Shown piece by piece: positions 20,481 to 30,811 of a DNA stretch of 64,000 bases. Under the pieces are notes generated by a model that was not told the origin of the DNA, did no database searches, and saw only the letters and a program-made list of their open reading frames with translations. Positions within the stretch are counted from its first letter, which is position 1. Each line of letters opens with the position of its first letter. The position numbers were made by a program, and so were the translations under genes. Source of the DNA: Brachypterus glaber (lineage: Eukaryota > Arthropoda > Insecta > Coleoptera > Kateretidae). The stretch covers positions 9,503,589-9,567,588 of the forward strand of contig OY294048.1 of NCBI GenBank assembly GCA_958510825.1, in the 5' to 3' direction.

Positions 20481-22362
20481 CAGTGGTGGCATTAAATATC
20501 GGGACAAACAATTTTGGCAGACTAACATCTCTACTCTAAATTTCACTACTCCGTAACATTTCTAATCCATAACATCCCTACTCCATAACAACTCTACTCC
20601 CTAACATCTCTACTCCATAACATCTCTACTCCATAACATCCCTACTCCATAACATCCCTACTCCCCAACAACCCTACTCCGTAACATCTCTACTCTATAA
20701 CATCTCTACTCCATAACATCTCTACTCCGTAACATCTCTACTCCGCACTATATGCACTTGATTAGCAACTTATTAATTAAGGAGTGATTGACGGAACAAA
20801 GTACATTATTTGATCACAATTTTTCCTAGTAAGTGTTTGTCTTCATACAAAATAAAAAAAAATTACAGACGTATGTTATAAATACAAACTTAAATATACA
20901 TAGTAATATATTTGTTAATTTAATTTAATTTAAAAAAACTTTGTGACAATTTCGATAATTATTGTTTTACAGTTCTGTACAAAAGGTGTTTTAGCACCTT
21001 TTATAAAATTGACTTGTCAAAAAAATATTTGTCACGGTAAGCAATTTGAATTTTTACATTTAAAATATTTAGTTCAATAATACCTTATTTATTAGAATAT
21101 TTTGTTTTTTTTTATTAGAATATGTTAAGAGTACGCGGGCAAAGAGACGGGACTTGGAGGTACATATACAGGGAACAAATATACCACCAAGACTCCAAGT
21201 CCGTAGGTCGCAGGTATGTTTGTGATAAAATAATGTACTTTGTTCCGTCAATCACTCCTTAATTAATAAGTTGCTAATCAAGTGCATATAGTGCGGAGTA
21301 GAGATGTTACGGAGTAGAGATGTTATGGAGTAGAGATGTTATAGAGTAGAAATGTTACGGAGTAGGGTTGTTGGGGAGTAGGGATGTTATGGAGTAGGGA
21401 TGTTATGGAGTAGAGGTGTTATGGAGTAGAGATGTTATGTAGTAGAGTTGTTATGGAGTAGGGATGTTATGGGGTAGAGATGTTACGGAGTAGTGAAATT
21501 TAGAGTAGAGATGTTAGTCTGCCACAATTTTTCATAGATTATAGTGGGTCTTGTGTCATTTGTTAAAAAACGTCTAAAATATGTCAAATGTTTTTTTATT
21601 TTTTGCTGTTATACAAGAAGTTTGTAAAAAAAAGTGTTTTTTATCTTTATTTTAATATAAAATGATTTACTTATCGTGGAAATTTAAGAGAAAAAATGCT
21701 CAGTCGTCCTTAGTATTAGGAGATATGGATGAGGTTTGATTTTAGTGAAAACAGTTCAAGCAATAGATCTGTTTCTTAAGAAATGTTTTATTGGGAAAAA
21801 CTTAGGTTCTTATATCAAACCGAAATTGGATCATCGGTGGTCAAAAGCTACAATGGATGGTTAAGCAATTTTTAATTATATAAGGAAAACCGAGAAAAAT
21901 AAGGTACAGTTGCCGTATACTAGGAATTTTTTTTCGCTTACCTCAATGCGGCTCTTCAGTAATGAACTCTTAAACTCAAATCTATTTGCAGTAGAAAATT
22001 TATAAAACCTTATGCGTTTTTAGCTGTACTGAAGAGTAAAATTAGGTGTGTGTTTTTTTAATAAATATTAAACACATATTCTTTACCCATATGGTACCAT
22101 TTTGATCCAAAGATTATCAATTTTATTATTATTTAAATATAACAACATTTGTGTAAAATTAATTGAATATATATTTATCAATAAACATTAATTTATTAAT
22201 TTAATATTTTTTGACAGTAAACTTCAACTTAATAATTCAGTTATGTCAAAACGAAGTAACCTAGTTTTTAATTTTTAAAATAATCCCATGTTAATCCATG
22301 AAAAAAATATAAAAATGACACGAATTTTTTTGAGGTTGTCCCGATATTTAATGCCACAACTG
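20481..22362. mobile_element. Tc1-like non-autonomous element carrying a nested foldback
   Basis: The ends CAGTGGTGGCATTAAATATC and (right, complement) CAGTTGTGGCATTAAATATC are followed by GGGACAA, with TA at 20479-20480 and 22363-22364. This is the Tc1/mariner signature. The left arm is interrupted right after its end by a foldback (20508-21533). No transposase frame is found in the rest (21534-22335). A related single end lies at 25986-26013. Confidence 0.85.
20508..21533. mobile_element. Foldback with minisatellite arms (ACTCCATAACATCTCT)n
   Basis: The two arms (about 20508-20820 and 21218-21533) are reverse complements. Each is built mainly of about 14 imperfect copies of a roughly 15-16-bp motif (CTACTCCATAACATCTC), then GTGCACTTGATTAG-like and AGGAGTGATTGACGGAAC segments. 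Arms made of short tandem repeats resemble Drosophila FB/Galileo-type foldbacks, but no sequence relation is claimed. The loop has no gene. Confidence 0.75.
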
Positions 22363-22364
22363 TA

Positions 22365-22740
22365 AGTATTTTTCATCTTTCATGTTCATGTGTTATTATT
22401 GTTTGGGCTTTACCGACTCGATTAATTAGCCTAACATCAACACTTTTAACCAGTAACTATTTAATAATAATAAAATAATTCAGAGTTCAACATTTTCTTT
22501 TTGAAAATTTTAAATGAAAATTGCAACTGTAACTGATAATTTTCCAGTTAAATGTCAGATTTATTAACGAGATGTCAAATTAGTTTGTCATCGATTTATC
22601 TTCTTTCATGTAATTTTTATTATTGTTTTGGCTTTACCTGGATGATTTATTGATCTAAAATTAACACGTTAGATAAAAAATAAAAGGAAACAAAATTTAA
22701 AACAAGTTTTAAGTAATTTACTCGTGCTTAAATTTAATTT
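22365..22740. repeat. About 200-bp tandem unit, right part of the split array
   Basis: Two units repeat CTTTCATGT, TTATTATTGTTT(T/G)GGCTTTACC and TTAATAATAA-like sequence and AAATGTCAGATTTATTAA. They match 20140-20478 and are decayed, with early stops. Confidence 0.5.
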
Positions 22741-23160
22741 ATCCATTTCTTTTTTGTTAATAAGAATAATTTACAGAAATAATTAAAAAAAGGCATGAAA
22801 AAGTAAATAATTTTATAAAAAATTTCATGCAAAGCTAAAGGAGTAACGGGCTGTCTATATATTTCGTAACATGCCTTAGGGAGGAGGGGATCACAGAAAA
22901 TGTGACAGTTTGTGACAGGGGGGAAGTGGGGGTCTAGAAAAATATTAGGTAACGGACGTTAATTTAAGCGAATATTCACCAAAAATTGAAGAAATAGAAA
23001 GATCTGTAATGCCGTTTGTCTACGTGAAAAAACACATGACCAGGGCCGTAGATATGGGGAATGGGGGAGCCTTTCCCTACCTACATTAAAATTTGAAAAA
23101 GTTGTAAATTTTTTGGGTTAAAAATATAAAACTTTTATTAAAAGTTGTATTTTAGTAGTA
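22741..23160. other. Spacer; no supported gene
   Basis: No element ends or coding signals recognised. A GGGAGGAGGGGATCACAG stretch near 22871 is unusually G-rich for the region. Confidence 0.4.
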
Positions 23161-23170
23161 CTGCAATTGT

Positions 23171-23218
23171 CAGTCCAGTATGGTATAAAACACCTTCGAT
23201 CGAAGGTCCTAAACGACT

Positions 23219-23294
<76 letters not shown>

Positions 23295-23380
23295 ATACAA
23301 TTACTATTTAGTCAAACCGTTTTCTTTGGACAGTCCAGTATGGTATAAAACACCTTCGATCGAAGGTCTTAAACGACTTT

Positions 23381-23411
<31 letters not shown>

Positions 23412-23494
23412 CAATTACTATTTAGTCAAACCGTTTTCTTTGGACAGTCCAGTATGGTATAAAACACCTTCGATCGAAGGTCTTAAACGACTTT

Positions 23495-23534
<40 letters not shown>

Positions 23535-23538
23535 AAAA
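23171..23538 (+). repeat. Three tandem copies of a LINE-like 3' end with (AAAT)n tails
   Basis: Each unit has CAGTCCAGTATGGTATAAAA, a perfect palindrome ACCTTCGATCGAAGGT, CTTAAACGACTTT and an (AAAT)n tract; units 1 and 2 are followed by ACAATTACTATTTAGTCAAA. The tracts differ in length (about 19, 7 and 10 AAAT). The frame of repeated LFIY residues on the minus strand is only the translated microsatellite. Confidence 0.75.
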
Positions 23539-23676
23539 ATTCGAAAAATTGCGGTACGAAATATATGAACATCCCCTAACGATGAATAAATGGCTTCTTA
23601 CAATTTTTGCTTTTCTTAAAACCAAGAAAAATTTAAACAGTTGAATGCGCATTTTTTTATTCTATGGAATATGTTT

Positions 23677-24017
23677 AAAAATAGTTATTTATGGTACTAG
23701 TGGGTAAAGTAAGATATTGCCCATGAGAAAATTAACCTGCGAGGCGTCAGCCAAGCAGGTTAATTTTCGAGAGGGCAATATCGGTTTACCCTTGAGTGCC
23801 ATACAAGGTTTTATCCAATAAATAGCTTAGGAATTCATATTTTTATTAAAAATTTTAATGACATTTACAAGAAAATTATTTGACAAGTGACAGTTGAGTG
23901 GGTAAAATAAATAATTATCCACTCAATAAAGTAAAAGCCACGCGGGGGTTATTATTGAGTTTATCTATTTAAAATAAAGCTGGTAATTGTCTTATTATCT
24001 GTATGTATTGGATAAAG
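23677..24017. repeat. Dispersed repeat DR1, copy 2
   Basis: Reverse-complement match to 5887-6195. It carries an extra small hairpin, AACCTGC / GCAGGTT, around 23734-23761, inside the larger GGGTAAAG...TTTACCC hairpin. Confidence 0.75.
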
Positions 24018-25200
24018 CATATTTTTGAATTATTTCAGCAGTAATTTTTGTTTATTGACTTTTATGTTTTACTGGCCTCTTGTTTAAATTATTTACGCTA
24101 AACTAGTTTCCACATATGGACGTTTAACTGAAAAACAAAAAAAAAATAATTTAGCTTTGAAAAAATACAACAATGAGTGGTCGGTCATTTAAACAAAAGG
24201 GTTAAAATTTCTCATAGTTCTTTTTTAGCGAGTTTTTGGCCCAGTAAAAAACGGGCACTTTTTAAAACGTAATAACTATTTTGCCTTTTAACCGACCCAT
24301 ACCAAATTTGGAATGAATGCGTCCAAAAATGTGCCCAAAACATGATTTGAAAGATATTTTTACTTACTTAAAATATTAATTTATTTTTCATTAATGAATC
24401 TTTTTCTGAAGGAGTTGTTTTAAAGCTTTGGGATTTAGAGCAAAATATGTATTTTGGCAATTTTCCGACATCATTATGTTCGGTGATCTTTCTTCAATAG
24501 GAGAGTATGTTTATTTTTTAATTTGAAATTTTAGTCTATTTTTTATTCATATTTTTCCGAAAGGCTACAGATTTCAATAACTATCTTTTTTTTTTAAATT
24601 TCAAGTATCTGGGTCAAAGCGTTTTTGAAATATCGTATTGTAAAGTTGTTTTGCAAGCGACTTGAATCTTAACACTAACTACTACTATATGCATCATTCT
24701 ACACTTGTTACAGAATATACTATTTTATTCATTCGGAAACTCCCCGATTTATCATATTTTATTTATTTATTTATCACTGAAAACAGTAACAATAGCTACT
24801 TCATAATGCTTTTGGAAATCATTTGTAAAACTTTGCAAAGTAGTTTTAGTAGTAATTCATTTTTGGAGGCTGAACCTTTTAGTTTCTTGTTGCCGATCTT
24901 TCAAAACTTTAGTCGTTAAATTATCTCGTTTTAATCTTTTTCATGATCAATACAATGGTTGCATAAATATTATTTATGCAACTTGTTATTTAATAATATA
25001 ATAATATTTATGCAACTTGTTATTTTTTAATTATTTAATATGCAAACTAGATTTTTTTTATAAAATACACGTTTTATAACACATTCACACGTTAACTTAA
25101 AAAGTTCTACATGAATTTGATTGATGCTGTGCTTTAAATTTGAAGCTTAACCGAGTTACGTTTTTCTTCTAATCAGGTTTATCAAAAACATAAATTGGTT
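24018..25200. other. Spacer with single element arms
   Basis: 24615-24664 is one arm of the inverted repeat at 1630-1832. 24745-24775 has an AAAT-type tract that on the minus strand could be a LINE tail. The 24662-24919 frame starts without ATG and has no recognisable motif, so no gene is called. Confidence 0.4.
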
Positions 25201-25203
25201 TGA

Positions 25204-25392
25204 AAAACCTTACAAGAAGAAAAAATAGGGTCACTCCGTCCGGCGGCAATTTTGCGAAAGCCTCCGTCAGACGGCAATAAAAAGTTGCCCCGGGATGAAG
25301 AAACTGTAGAAGAAGAAGTAAAAGACATGATCTTAGAAGAAGAAGTAATAGACATGAGCTTCAAAAAAAAACTCTGCTCATTTAGTACTTTT
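25204..25392 (+). other. Acidic open frame without a start codon, possible exon or element fragment
   Basis: From 25204 to the stop at 25390-25392 the frame reads 62 residues with an acidic run (RDEETVEEEVKDM and LEEEVIDM) preceded by proline and basic residues (RKPPSDGNKKLP). Base composition is less AT-rich than around it. There is no initiating ATG early in the frame and no family match I can name; the opposite strand has only a serine-rich mirror frame. Confidence 0.25.
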
Positions 25393-25596
25393 TGAGATGA
25401 CTGAAAAAAAAACAACTTTCAGGAAAATCCTGATATCTCCTAAACCAGAAGTAAAAATGTAAAAAAATAAAAAAGAAAATATTCATTAAAACTGCGGCAA
25501 TAAGAAAGACTTTAATAATTTGATAAACAGTTGCAGTGGCGTACCATGCAAGTCCTAGAAGATGGGGTAAAAAACATAGTTGTACATTATTTGTTG

Positions 25597-25794
25597 CTTT
25601 CACTTTCGGGTTTAGACCGTGTTAATGGATTTTCACTTTCCGACGTTTCGTCTCTTACTACTAGAGACATCTTCAGGGATTAATCTGAAACTGTGCACAG
25701 TTTCAGATTAATCCCTGAAGATGTCTCTAGTAGTAAGAGACGAAACGTCGGAAAGTGAAAATCCATTAACACGGTCTAAACCCGAAAATGAAAG
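25597..25794. repeat. Near-perfect 198-bp palindrome with a hammerhead-like motif in each arm
   Basis: Arms of 99 bp meet at GTGCAC (25693-25698) and I find one mismatch between them (CACTTTCG against CATTTTCG). The right arm on the plus strand contains CCTGAAGATG, GTCTC...GAGAC and GAAACGTCGG (25716-25751); the left arm has the same on the minus strand. This order resembles the CUGANGA, stem II, GAAAC and GUC parts of hammerheads described from Penelope-like elements. An extra U after the CUGAAGA core and a stem III with no loop leave activity doubtful. Confidence 0.7.
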
Positions 25795-25985
25795 TTCTTT
25801 ATATCTTAATGGCCGTGAAAGCTTAAAATCTAAAATATTTGTTGCTGTTAATACGAAAAAAAAAAATTATCATTCTTAAAACAAACAAAAGTAGAGAATG
25901 TTTAAGCTTCAAAACAAAAAAAGAATCAGTCAAATTCATTAATTAGTTTTCGAAATATTTCAATTTAAAAAATGTCAATTTTTTA

Positions 25986-26013
25986 GGTGTCCGGAATTTA
26001 ATGCGCGGCAGTG
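25986..26013. repeat. Single end related to the Tc1-like element at 20481
   Basis: Read on the minus strand, CACTGCCGCGCATTAAATTC and CGGACA resemble CAGTGGTGGCATTAAATATC and GGGACA. Only one end is present, so this is a remnant. Confidence 0.45.
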
Positions 26014-26062
26014 TATTTATTGTATCGTTATTGTATTTAATACTATAAGAGTCTGTGTGTAT

Positions 26063-26167
26063 ATGTGTGTAACAAATCCATTGCTTCACATAAGTGATAT
26101 TTTATATAATAGTGGTGACGTAGACGCAGCAGCTGAAGATGCATTTGCTTCGTTAAGGTTGTTTTAA
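26063..26167 (+). other. Short open frame of 34 codons, possible coding remnant
   Basis: ATG at 26063 to TAA at 26165-26167. The C-terminal half (SGDVDAAAEDAFASLRLF) has balanced composition unlike the AT-driven frames nearby, which suggests descent from a real protein. No family recognised, no splice borders seen. Confidence 0.25.
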
Positions 26168-26478
26168 GAAAAGTAACTAGCATGTTTGCTATTTTTCTCT
26201 ATTATCCCGTGAGAGGCAAAAGTCCAAACCAACGCTTATGTGACACATTTATTTTTAAAAGAGAATACAATTTATATATATGTAGTATGCTGTACTGATA
26301 AGTGAAAATACCTTACCCCTATGATGGTTTTTTTTACCCCTCTTTTCTCTAATCTAAAATCGTGCTTATTGTTTGCTTTTTAATTTATAAAATGTAATTT
26401 ATTTGTGGATTAATACGTTATAATTAAGAGGTATGTGTATTAAATATAAATTATATTCTCTCCCTAAATATCAATTCG

Positions 26479-26641
26479 TGATACAAGGTTAGGTACCGGT
26501 GTTTTTTTTTCAAATTTTACTCAGATTAATCCCAATTTTTGGAAAATGCAACTCCTGCTAAAGCAGTCGTTGCATTTTCGTCATTGGGATTAATATTCGT
26601 AAAATTTATGTAAAAAACCACCGATACCTAACCTAGTATCA
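26479..26641. mobile_element. MITE with GTGATACAAGGTTAGGTA ends
   Basis: The arms GTGATACAAGGTTAGGTACC and TACCTAACCTAGTATCAC are inverted, and TTAATCCCAAT recurs in inverted form inside, so the element is one hairpin with TGCAACTCCTGCTAAAGCAG near the centre. A fragment with GGTTAGGTGTCGGTGG is at 57209-57290. Confidence 0.75.
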
Positions 26642-26738
26642 CTTATGATATTACCCCTGAAAATACACCGCAAAAATATGCAATGCTTCGCACTCCATAA
26701 TACCTATATACAGTGCGTGTTTGATATAAGAAAGTTAT

Positions 26739-26933
26739 CTACCTGTCGTCAAAATCAAATGGACAGGAAACAGTGAATAGTCCCATTTCATCCTTTCTGG
26801 GAATCATCAGCACTGTGTATCCTGTATGTTGCCAATATTCAAATAAAACGTTAGGTAGATATAAAATCATGGTGCCATCTATTAATGTGGTCACTGTTAT
26901 CTGTTCACTTGTTCCCAAAAAGCAAATCGCCAC
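26739..26933 (-). other. Candidate exon on the minus strand, function unknown
   Basis: The frame codes for about 64 residues of balanced composition: TSEQITVTTLIDGTMILYL, then a FEYWQHTGYTVLMIPRKDE region, ending CPFDFDD. It ends at GACGACAG followed by GTAGAT, a good donor, although an in-frame TAG also occurs there. There is no ATG at its start and no clear AG acceptor. It reads like a fragment of a genuine protein. I cannot name the family. Confidence 0.35.
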
Positions 26934-27421
26934 AATTTAGGGTGTAACGTGCATTCAAAAGCCACGGACCTAAACCATTATATGAACCTTAGCCGGTTAA
27001 GCTTAACCAGCTTAAGTTGTCTTTTTTTTAAGAGCTTCTATACCAAACTTCGTGTTTCTGTGCCAAGGCTTTTAAAATTTACCAAAATACGACCTTGAGC
27101 TGACAAGCTAAGTCAAATCGTCCAGAGAGCACCTATATCAAATTTAAATTTCTTGGGTCAAAACGTTTAAACTGTCATTTTGATAGGTGGGTCGATTACT
27201 TGATACAAAGGCCGTCCATATCAAATTAAATGTCTATTTTTTGTAATTTGTGTCCCCTTTAACTCTTTTATTTTAAAGAGTTTTTTTATAAGGTTTTCCT
27301 CTCGCAGAACTCGAAATGAAAAAAAACTTGGGTGATATAAAAGTTGAGCTAAAAATCGTTTCCAGACCGGGGTACCTGGAGGGTAAAGGTTAAAATCAAA
27401 ATTGACAAAACTCATTTTTAA

Positions 27422-27668
27422 ATCAAGTCTGCCATTGTAACCTGTTGAGATATTTAAAAATTTTAAAATAATTTGAATTTAGAGCTTAACGCTTTGGCTC
27501 TAACGTAGTACCAATGACAACTTTATTGTATAGGTATTGTGTTCTGTCGCTTAGAGCCATTTTGTGGTAATTTTCTAACATAAAATTTGTAGATGGCGTT
27601 AAGCTATAGCTTAATTATAATTTCAAATTATTTTAAAATTTTTAAATATCTCAACAGGCAGACTTGAT
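27422..27668. mobile_element. Hairpin MITE with AAGTCTGCC ends
   Basis: The arms share TGTTGAGATATTTAAAAATT and TTAAAATAATTTGAA-type sequence in inverted order, and GCTTAACGC / GCGTTAAGC mark the inner edges. About 247 bp, non-coding, class unknown. Confidence 0.7.
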
Positions 27669-27924
27669 CAAAATTTTGATTTTAAATATCTTAGAAAAGA
27701 ATGCAAATAAAAAGAAAGATATTCTACAAAATGGCCTAAAAATCTAAACTTTTTCGATATCCGTAATAGAAATTAAACATACTTTGAAAAAATATATAAA
27801 AACAAATGAAAATCGAATTTTCTTAAAAACCGCCCAAAGATTTTTTCTTTTCGTTTTTTTTTCCTATATAATCAGAGGATGTCCCCAAATCAATGTCCAA
27901 AAAAAAAAAACTAAAAGTGACTAC

Positions 27925-28830
27925 AATAACCCAGGCCCACAAAATAAAAAAAGTGGTCTGTGCTGGGGTTGAGACCCACCTACTCTTATGTATTTTGGGA
28001 TGCTGAACACGAATCTGTCATAAAAAAAGGCACTTCATGGGCTCATTTCTTTGCTACACTGAAAAAACTGTCTAAAATGGTAAAAATCTCATATTATGTA
28101 TATGAAACAAAAAAATGAGCCATTGAAGTGCATTTTTTATGACAGATTCTTGTTCACCATCTCAAAATACATAAGAATAGGTGGGTCTAAACCCCAGCAC
28201 AGATTGCTCTTTTTTTTTGTGGCACCAGACAGTTTTTTCCAGTGTAGAAAAAAAAATGAGCCTATGAAGTGCTCATTTCTTTGCTACACTGAAAAAACTG
28301 TCTAAAATGGTAATTGAAGTGCATTTTTTATGACAGATTTGTGTTCAGCATCCCAAAATACATAAGAATAGATGGGTCTCAACCCCGGCACAGACGACTA
28401 TTTATTTTTTGTTTGTTTTGTTTTTTCAGTGTAGAAAAAAAATGAGCCGATGAAGTGCCTTTTTTATGACAGATTCGTGTTCATCATCCCAAAATACTTA
28501 AGAATAAGTGGATCTCAACCCCAGCACAGACCACTTTTTTTTTGTGGGCCCAGACAGTTTTTTCAGACTAGATACAAAATAAGCCCATGAGGTGCCTTTT
28601 TTTTATGGCAGATTCGTGTTCAGCATCCCAAAATACATAAGAATCCGTGGGTCTTAACCACAGCACCGACCACTTTTTTTTGTGGGTCCAGACAGTTTAT
28701 TCAGTGTAGAAACAAAATAAGCTCACGAGGTGCCTTTTTTTATGACAGATTCGTATTCAGCATCCCAAAATACATAAGAACAGTTAGGTCTCAACCCCAG
28801 CACAGCCCACTTTTTTCTTTTGTGGGCCTG
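27925..28830. repeat. About 140-bp satellite array, six to seven units, first unit inverted
   Basis: Units carry CAGACAGTTTTTTCAGTGTA, ATGAGCC(C/T)ATGAAGTGC, TTATGACAGATTCGTGTTCA, GCATCCCAAAATACATAAG and GGGTCTCAACCCCAGCACA. The first unit (27935-28075) is in reverse orientation, and a direct fragment is repeated at 28270-28310. The frames that read KKSGLCWG at both edges are products of the repeat. Confidence 0.75.
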
Positions 28831-29012
28831 TGTAATGATTTAAAGTTAGTCCAAGTTCGCTGTGTCCTATAATACTCTTCCAGCTCGGGAGCTGTAAAGA
28901 GTATAGAAACACAAAAATTGCACCATACACGTGAGTTCAATACGCTCGTATTTGCGTAAAACCCATTGTTTTCAGCTTCCGCGCTGTCTCTCAGTTTCGA
29001 TTGGGATTCCAT
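28820..29012 (-). other. Candidate coding exon on the minus strand, function unknown
   Basis: The ATG at 29012-29010 starts MESQSKLRDSAEAENNGFYA. The frame stays open through a WCNFCVSILF segment and PELEEYYRTQRTWTNF, then runs into the satellite at 28830. It is much less AT-rich than its surroundings. No donor site was settled on. It may be the 5' exon of a host gene or a fragment captured beside the satellite. Confidence 0.35.
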
Positions 29013-29099
29013 AGTATAGATATAACAAAGAATACAAAGTTTCATTATTATACTATTCACAGCGATAGAATAGTACAATACGGTATACCGGTAGTATCA

Positions 29100-29330
29100 A
29101 ATTTCCCAAAATCGCCAAAAAAAATTCTAGACAAAAAATTCTTGGATATAAATGTTTTTCATGAAAAAATAAGAAACTTTAAAAATGCCCGTCGCCTGTT
29201 CGTCCGGCAGTCCGTCCGCCTCTCCATCCGATTTCATATTTTTTGTGGACACGGTAACTCAAGAACGAATTATCCGATAGACTCAACATATTCAGGAAAA
29301 ATCAAGTTCGTGGTGTAGAGGTCAATGTAA
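29100..29330 (+). repeat. Dispersed repeat DR2, copy 2
   Basis: Matches 18060-18290: CTAGACAAAAAATTCTTGG, a GTCCG-rich tract and CGGTAACTCAAGAACGAATT. Ends differ, so the family borders are not defined. Confidence 0.65.
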
Positions 29331-29675
29331 CCTGCTGCCATCCAAAAGATGCCATTTCCGGACTGCTTTTTTTGTTTTGATTTTTTTAATTTTTTTATTT
29401 ATTTTTTATTGTTAAATCAATAATTTTAACTTGCATTAAATTTGAGAGTATTTGAGATAATGCAATCAACTATCCACTGTTAATAGTATAAAATGAAATG
29501 CGAAGCATTACATATCTTTACGACTTGTTTTGTCATAAGCAGTATAGAACATGAAAGAATATTATTCAATGAACGTTTAATATTGCTATTTCTATTAGAG
29601 AAAAAAACATTCTAATATAAAGTATTTCTGATACTTGTAAATATAAAAATCTTCTTCTGAAAACACTAAGAATAA
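29331..29675. other. AT-rich spacer
   Basis: I see no gene or element ends. A GCGAAGCATTACATATC motif near 29501 recurs in variant form at 8881, 26683 and 56369. Confidence 0.4.
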
Positions 29676-30018
29676 GTACAGAAATTTTTAATTTTAAACA
29701 AAATTATAAAAATATTAATTTATTATTCTATCAATCTATTTTCTAATCATCGTACATAGTGATATTGGTAGACTTGCTACCATTCAAAGTCTCCAGACTA
29801 GGAGAGGTATGAATAGTTGTCTACATCTAGCAAAAGATGGCGCAAAAGTCTACATCAATCCAATGACTGTATTCCTTTTGCGAATAAAGTCTAAAAACTT
29901 TTTCTTTCTTAATCAGCGTGCAGAGTTGACTTGGTACTGAAGAGGGCCAGCATCCCGAAACTGTCATTCTACCAATATCACTCTGTACGATGATTAGAAA
30001 ATGGATGAAATAATACTT
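29676..30018 (+). mobile_element. Single decayed retrozyme-like monomer with an inverted leader
   Basis: The part 29676-29773 is the reverse complement of the unit from the ribozyme cleavage site (TACCAATATCAC) onward. The part 29774-30018 is forward and contains the ribozyme. The outer ends match those of the array at 4293-5600, where the leader is also inverted. The two pieces together make up roughly one 354-bp monomer. Divergence from the array units is considerable, so this is an older insertion. The minus-strand frame across it is accidental. Confidence 0.8.
29931..29975 (+). ncRNA. Degenerate hammerhead ribozyme
   Basis: Stem I (TTGGTA/TACCAA) and the core CTGAAGA and GAA are intact. 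Stem II GGGC faces TCCC, losing one pair, and stem III ACT faces ATT, losing the central C-G pair and changing the cleavage triplet from GTC to TTC. Activity is unlikely. Confidence 0.75.
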
Positions 30019-30276
30019 TAAGAACCAGTTTGCACCCTTTTCGCCTCTCTTAATCCCTTTTGATTTTATCCCCTCCGAGATCCTTAAACAAGATACCAAG
30101 ACTATAAGTTTGAAGCCCTAACTGGTATCCTATAGAATGTATTTATCATAACACCTCTAAATTAAACCATAACACAAGATAATTCAGAAGAGTTTAAAGT
30201 TAGATATACCCTACAGTGAGAATTTGTTAGTATTAAATACCGAACGATTTTGTATATTTGGAACACCTAGAAACTT

Positions 30277-30751
30277 TGCGATGGAACTCAAAATATCTCG
30301 GGGTTGGTTTTTGGGTTGGTGGCTGGTATATGTCGAGCGATAATAAAAATACTGTTTTTATTTTGGGTTAGGTTGGTTTTATTTGCACACTGGATGTTAT
30401 CCTGTAAAACTATAAAAATTGTACATTAAAAAGAGAAAATATCTTCGCAGAAGACGGTAACTTACCTATAAAAATGACTAGGCCCCCAGATGATTTACTA
30501 GCAGTAAAAAGTTGGTCGATGACCCAAAAGTTCACTTGTATGTCTACGAATGATTGAAATGCAAATGAACGAAATTTGTCCTGCTATCGCTGAAAAAGTA
30601 CGTTATAGTTTTTTGTTCGGTTTGAACAAAAAACTCAAAATAATAATAACTGATATTTTTGATTAAAATTTAAAAGTAGAGTAGGTGGGGACACCTAGTG
30701 TGTAGGGGTTAAATTACCGTTAGATGGAGGTAGACTTCCAGTTTTGCTACA
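30277..30751 (-). repeat. LTR (3' LTR of the minus-strand Ty3/Gypsy element)
   Basis: 475 bp that match 35486-35960 base for base as far as I can read. The plus-strand borders are TGCGATGG and TTGCTACA, so the LTR begins TG and ends CA on both strands. An AATAAA poly(A)-type signal is present on the minus strand near 30357-30362. It is preceded by ACTT (30273-30276), the left copy of the 4-bp target duplication. Confidence 0.93.
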
Positions 30752-30771
30752 TCTTAGCCCCCCCCCTAAAC
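30752..30771 (-). other. Polypurine tract next to the 3' LTR
   Basis: On the minus strand a run of nine G followed by CTAAGA directly abuts the LTR start (TGTAGCAA). This is where plus-strand DNA synthesis would be primed. Confidence 0.7.
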
Positions 30772-30811
30772 ATAGTTTCAAAAAATAATTTTTTTTTTTT
30801 TTTTTTGAAAA

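Noticed and set aside
23118..23652. Minus-strand frames with repeated LFIY residues
   Set aside because: They are the translation of the (AAAT)n microsatellites in the tandem repeat at 23171-23538.
29827..30099. 90-codon minus-strand frame
   Set aside because: It runs through the decayed retrozyme-like copy antisense to the ribozyme and has no domain features.
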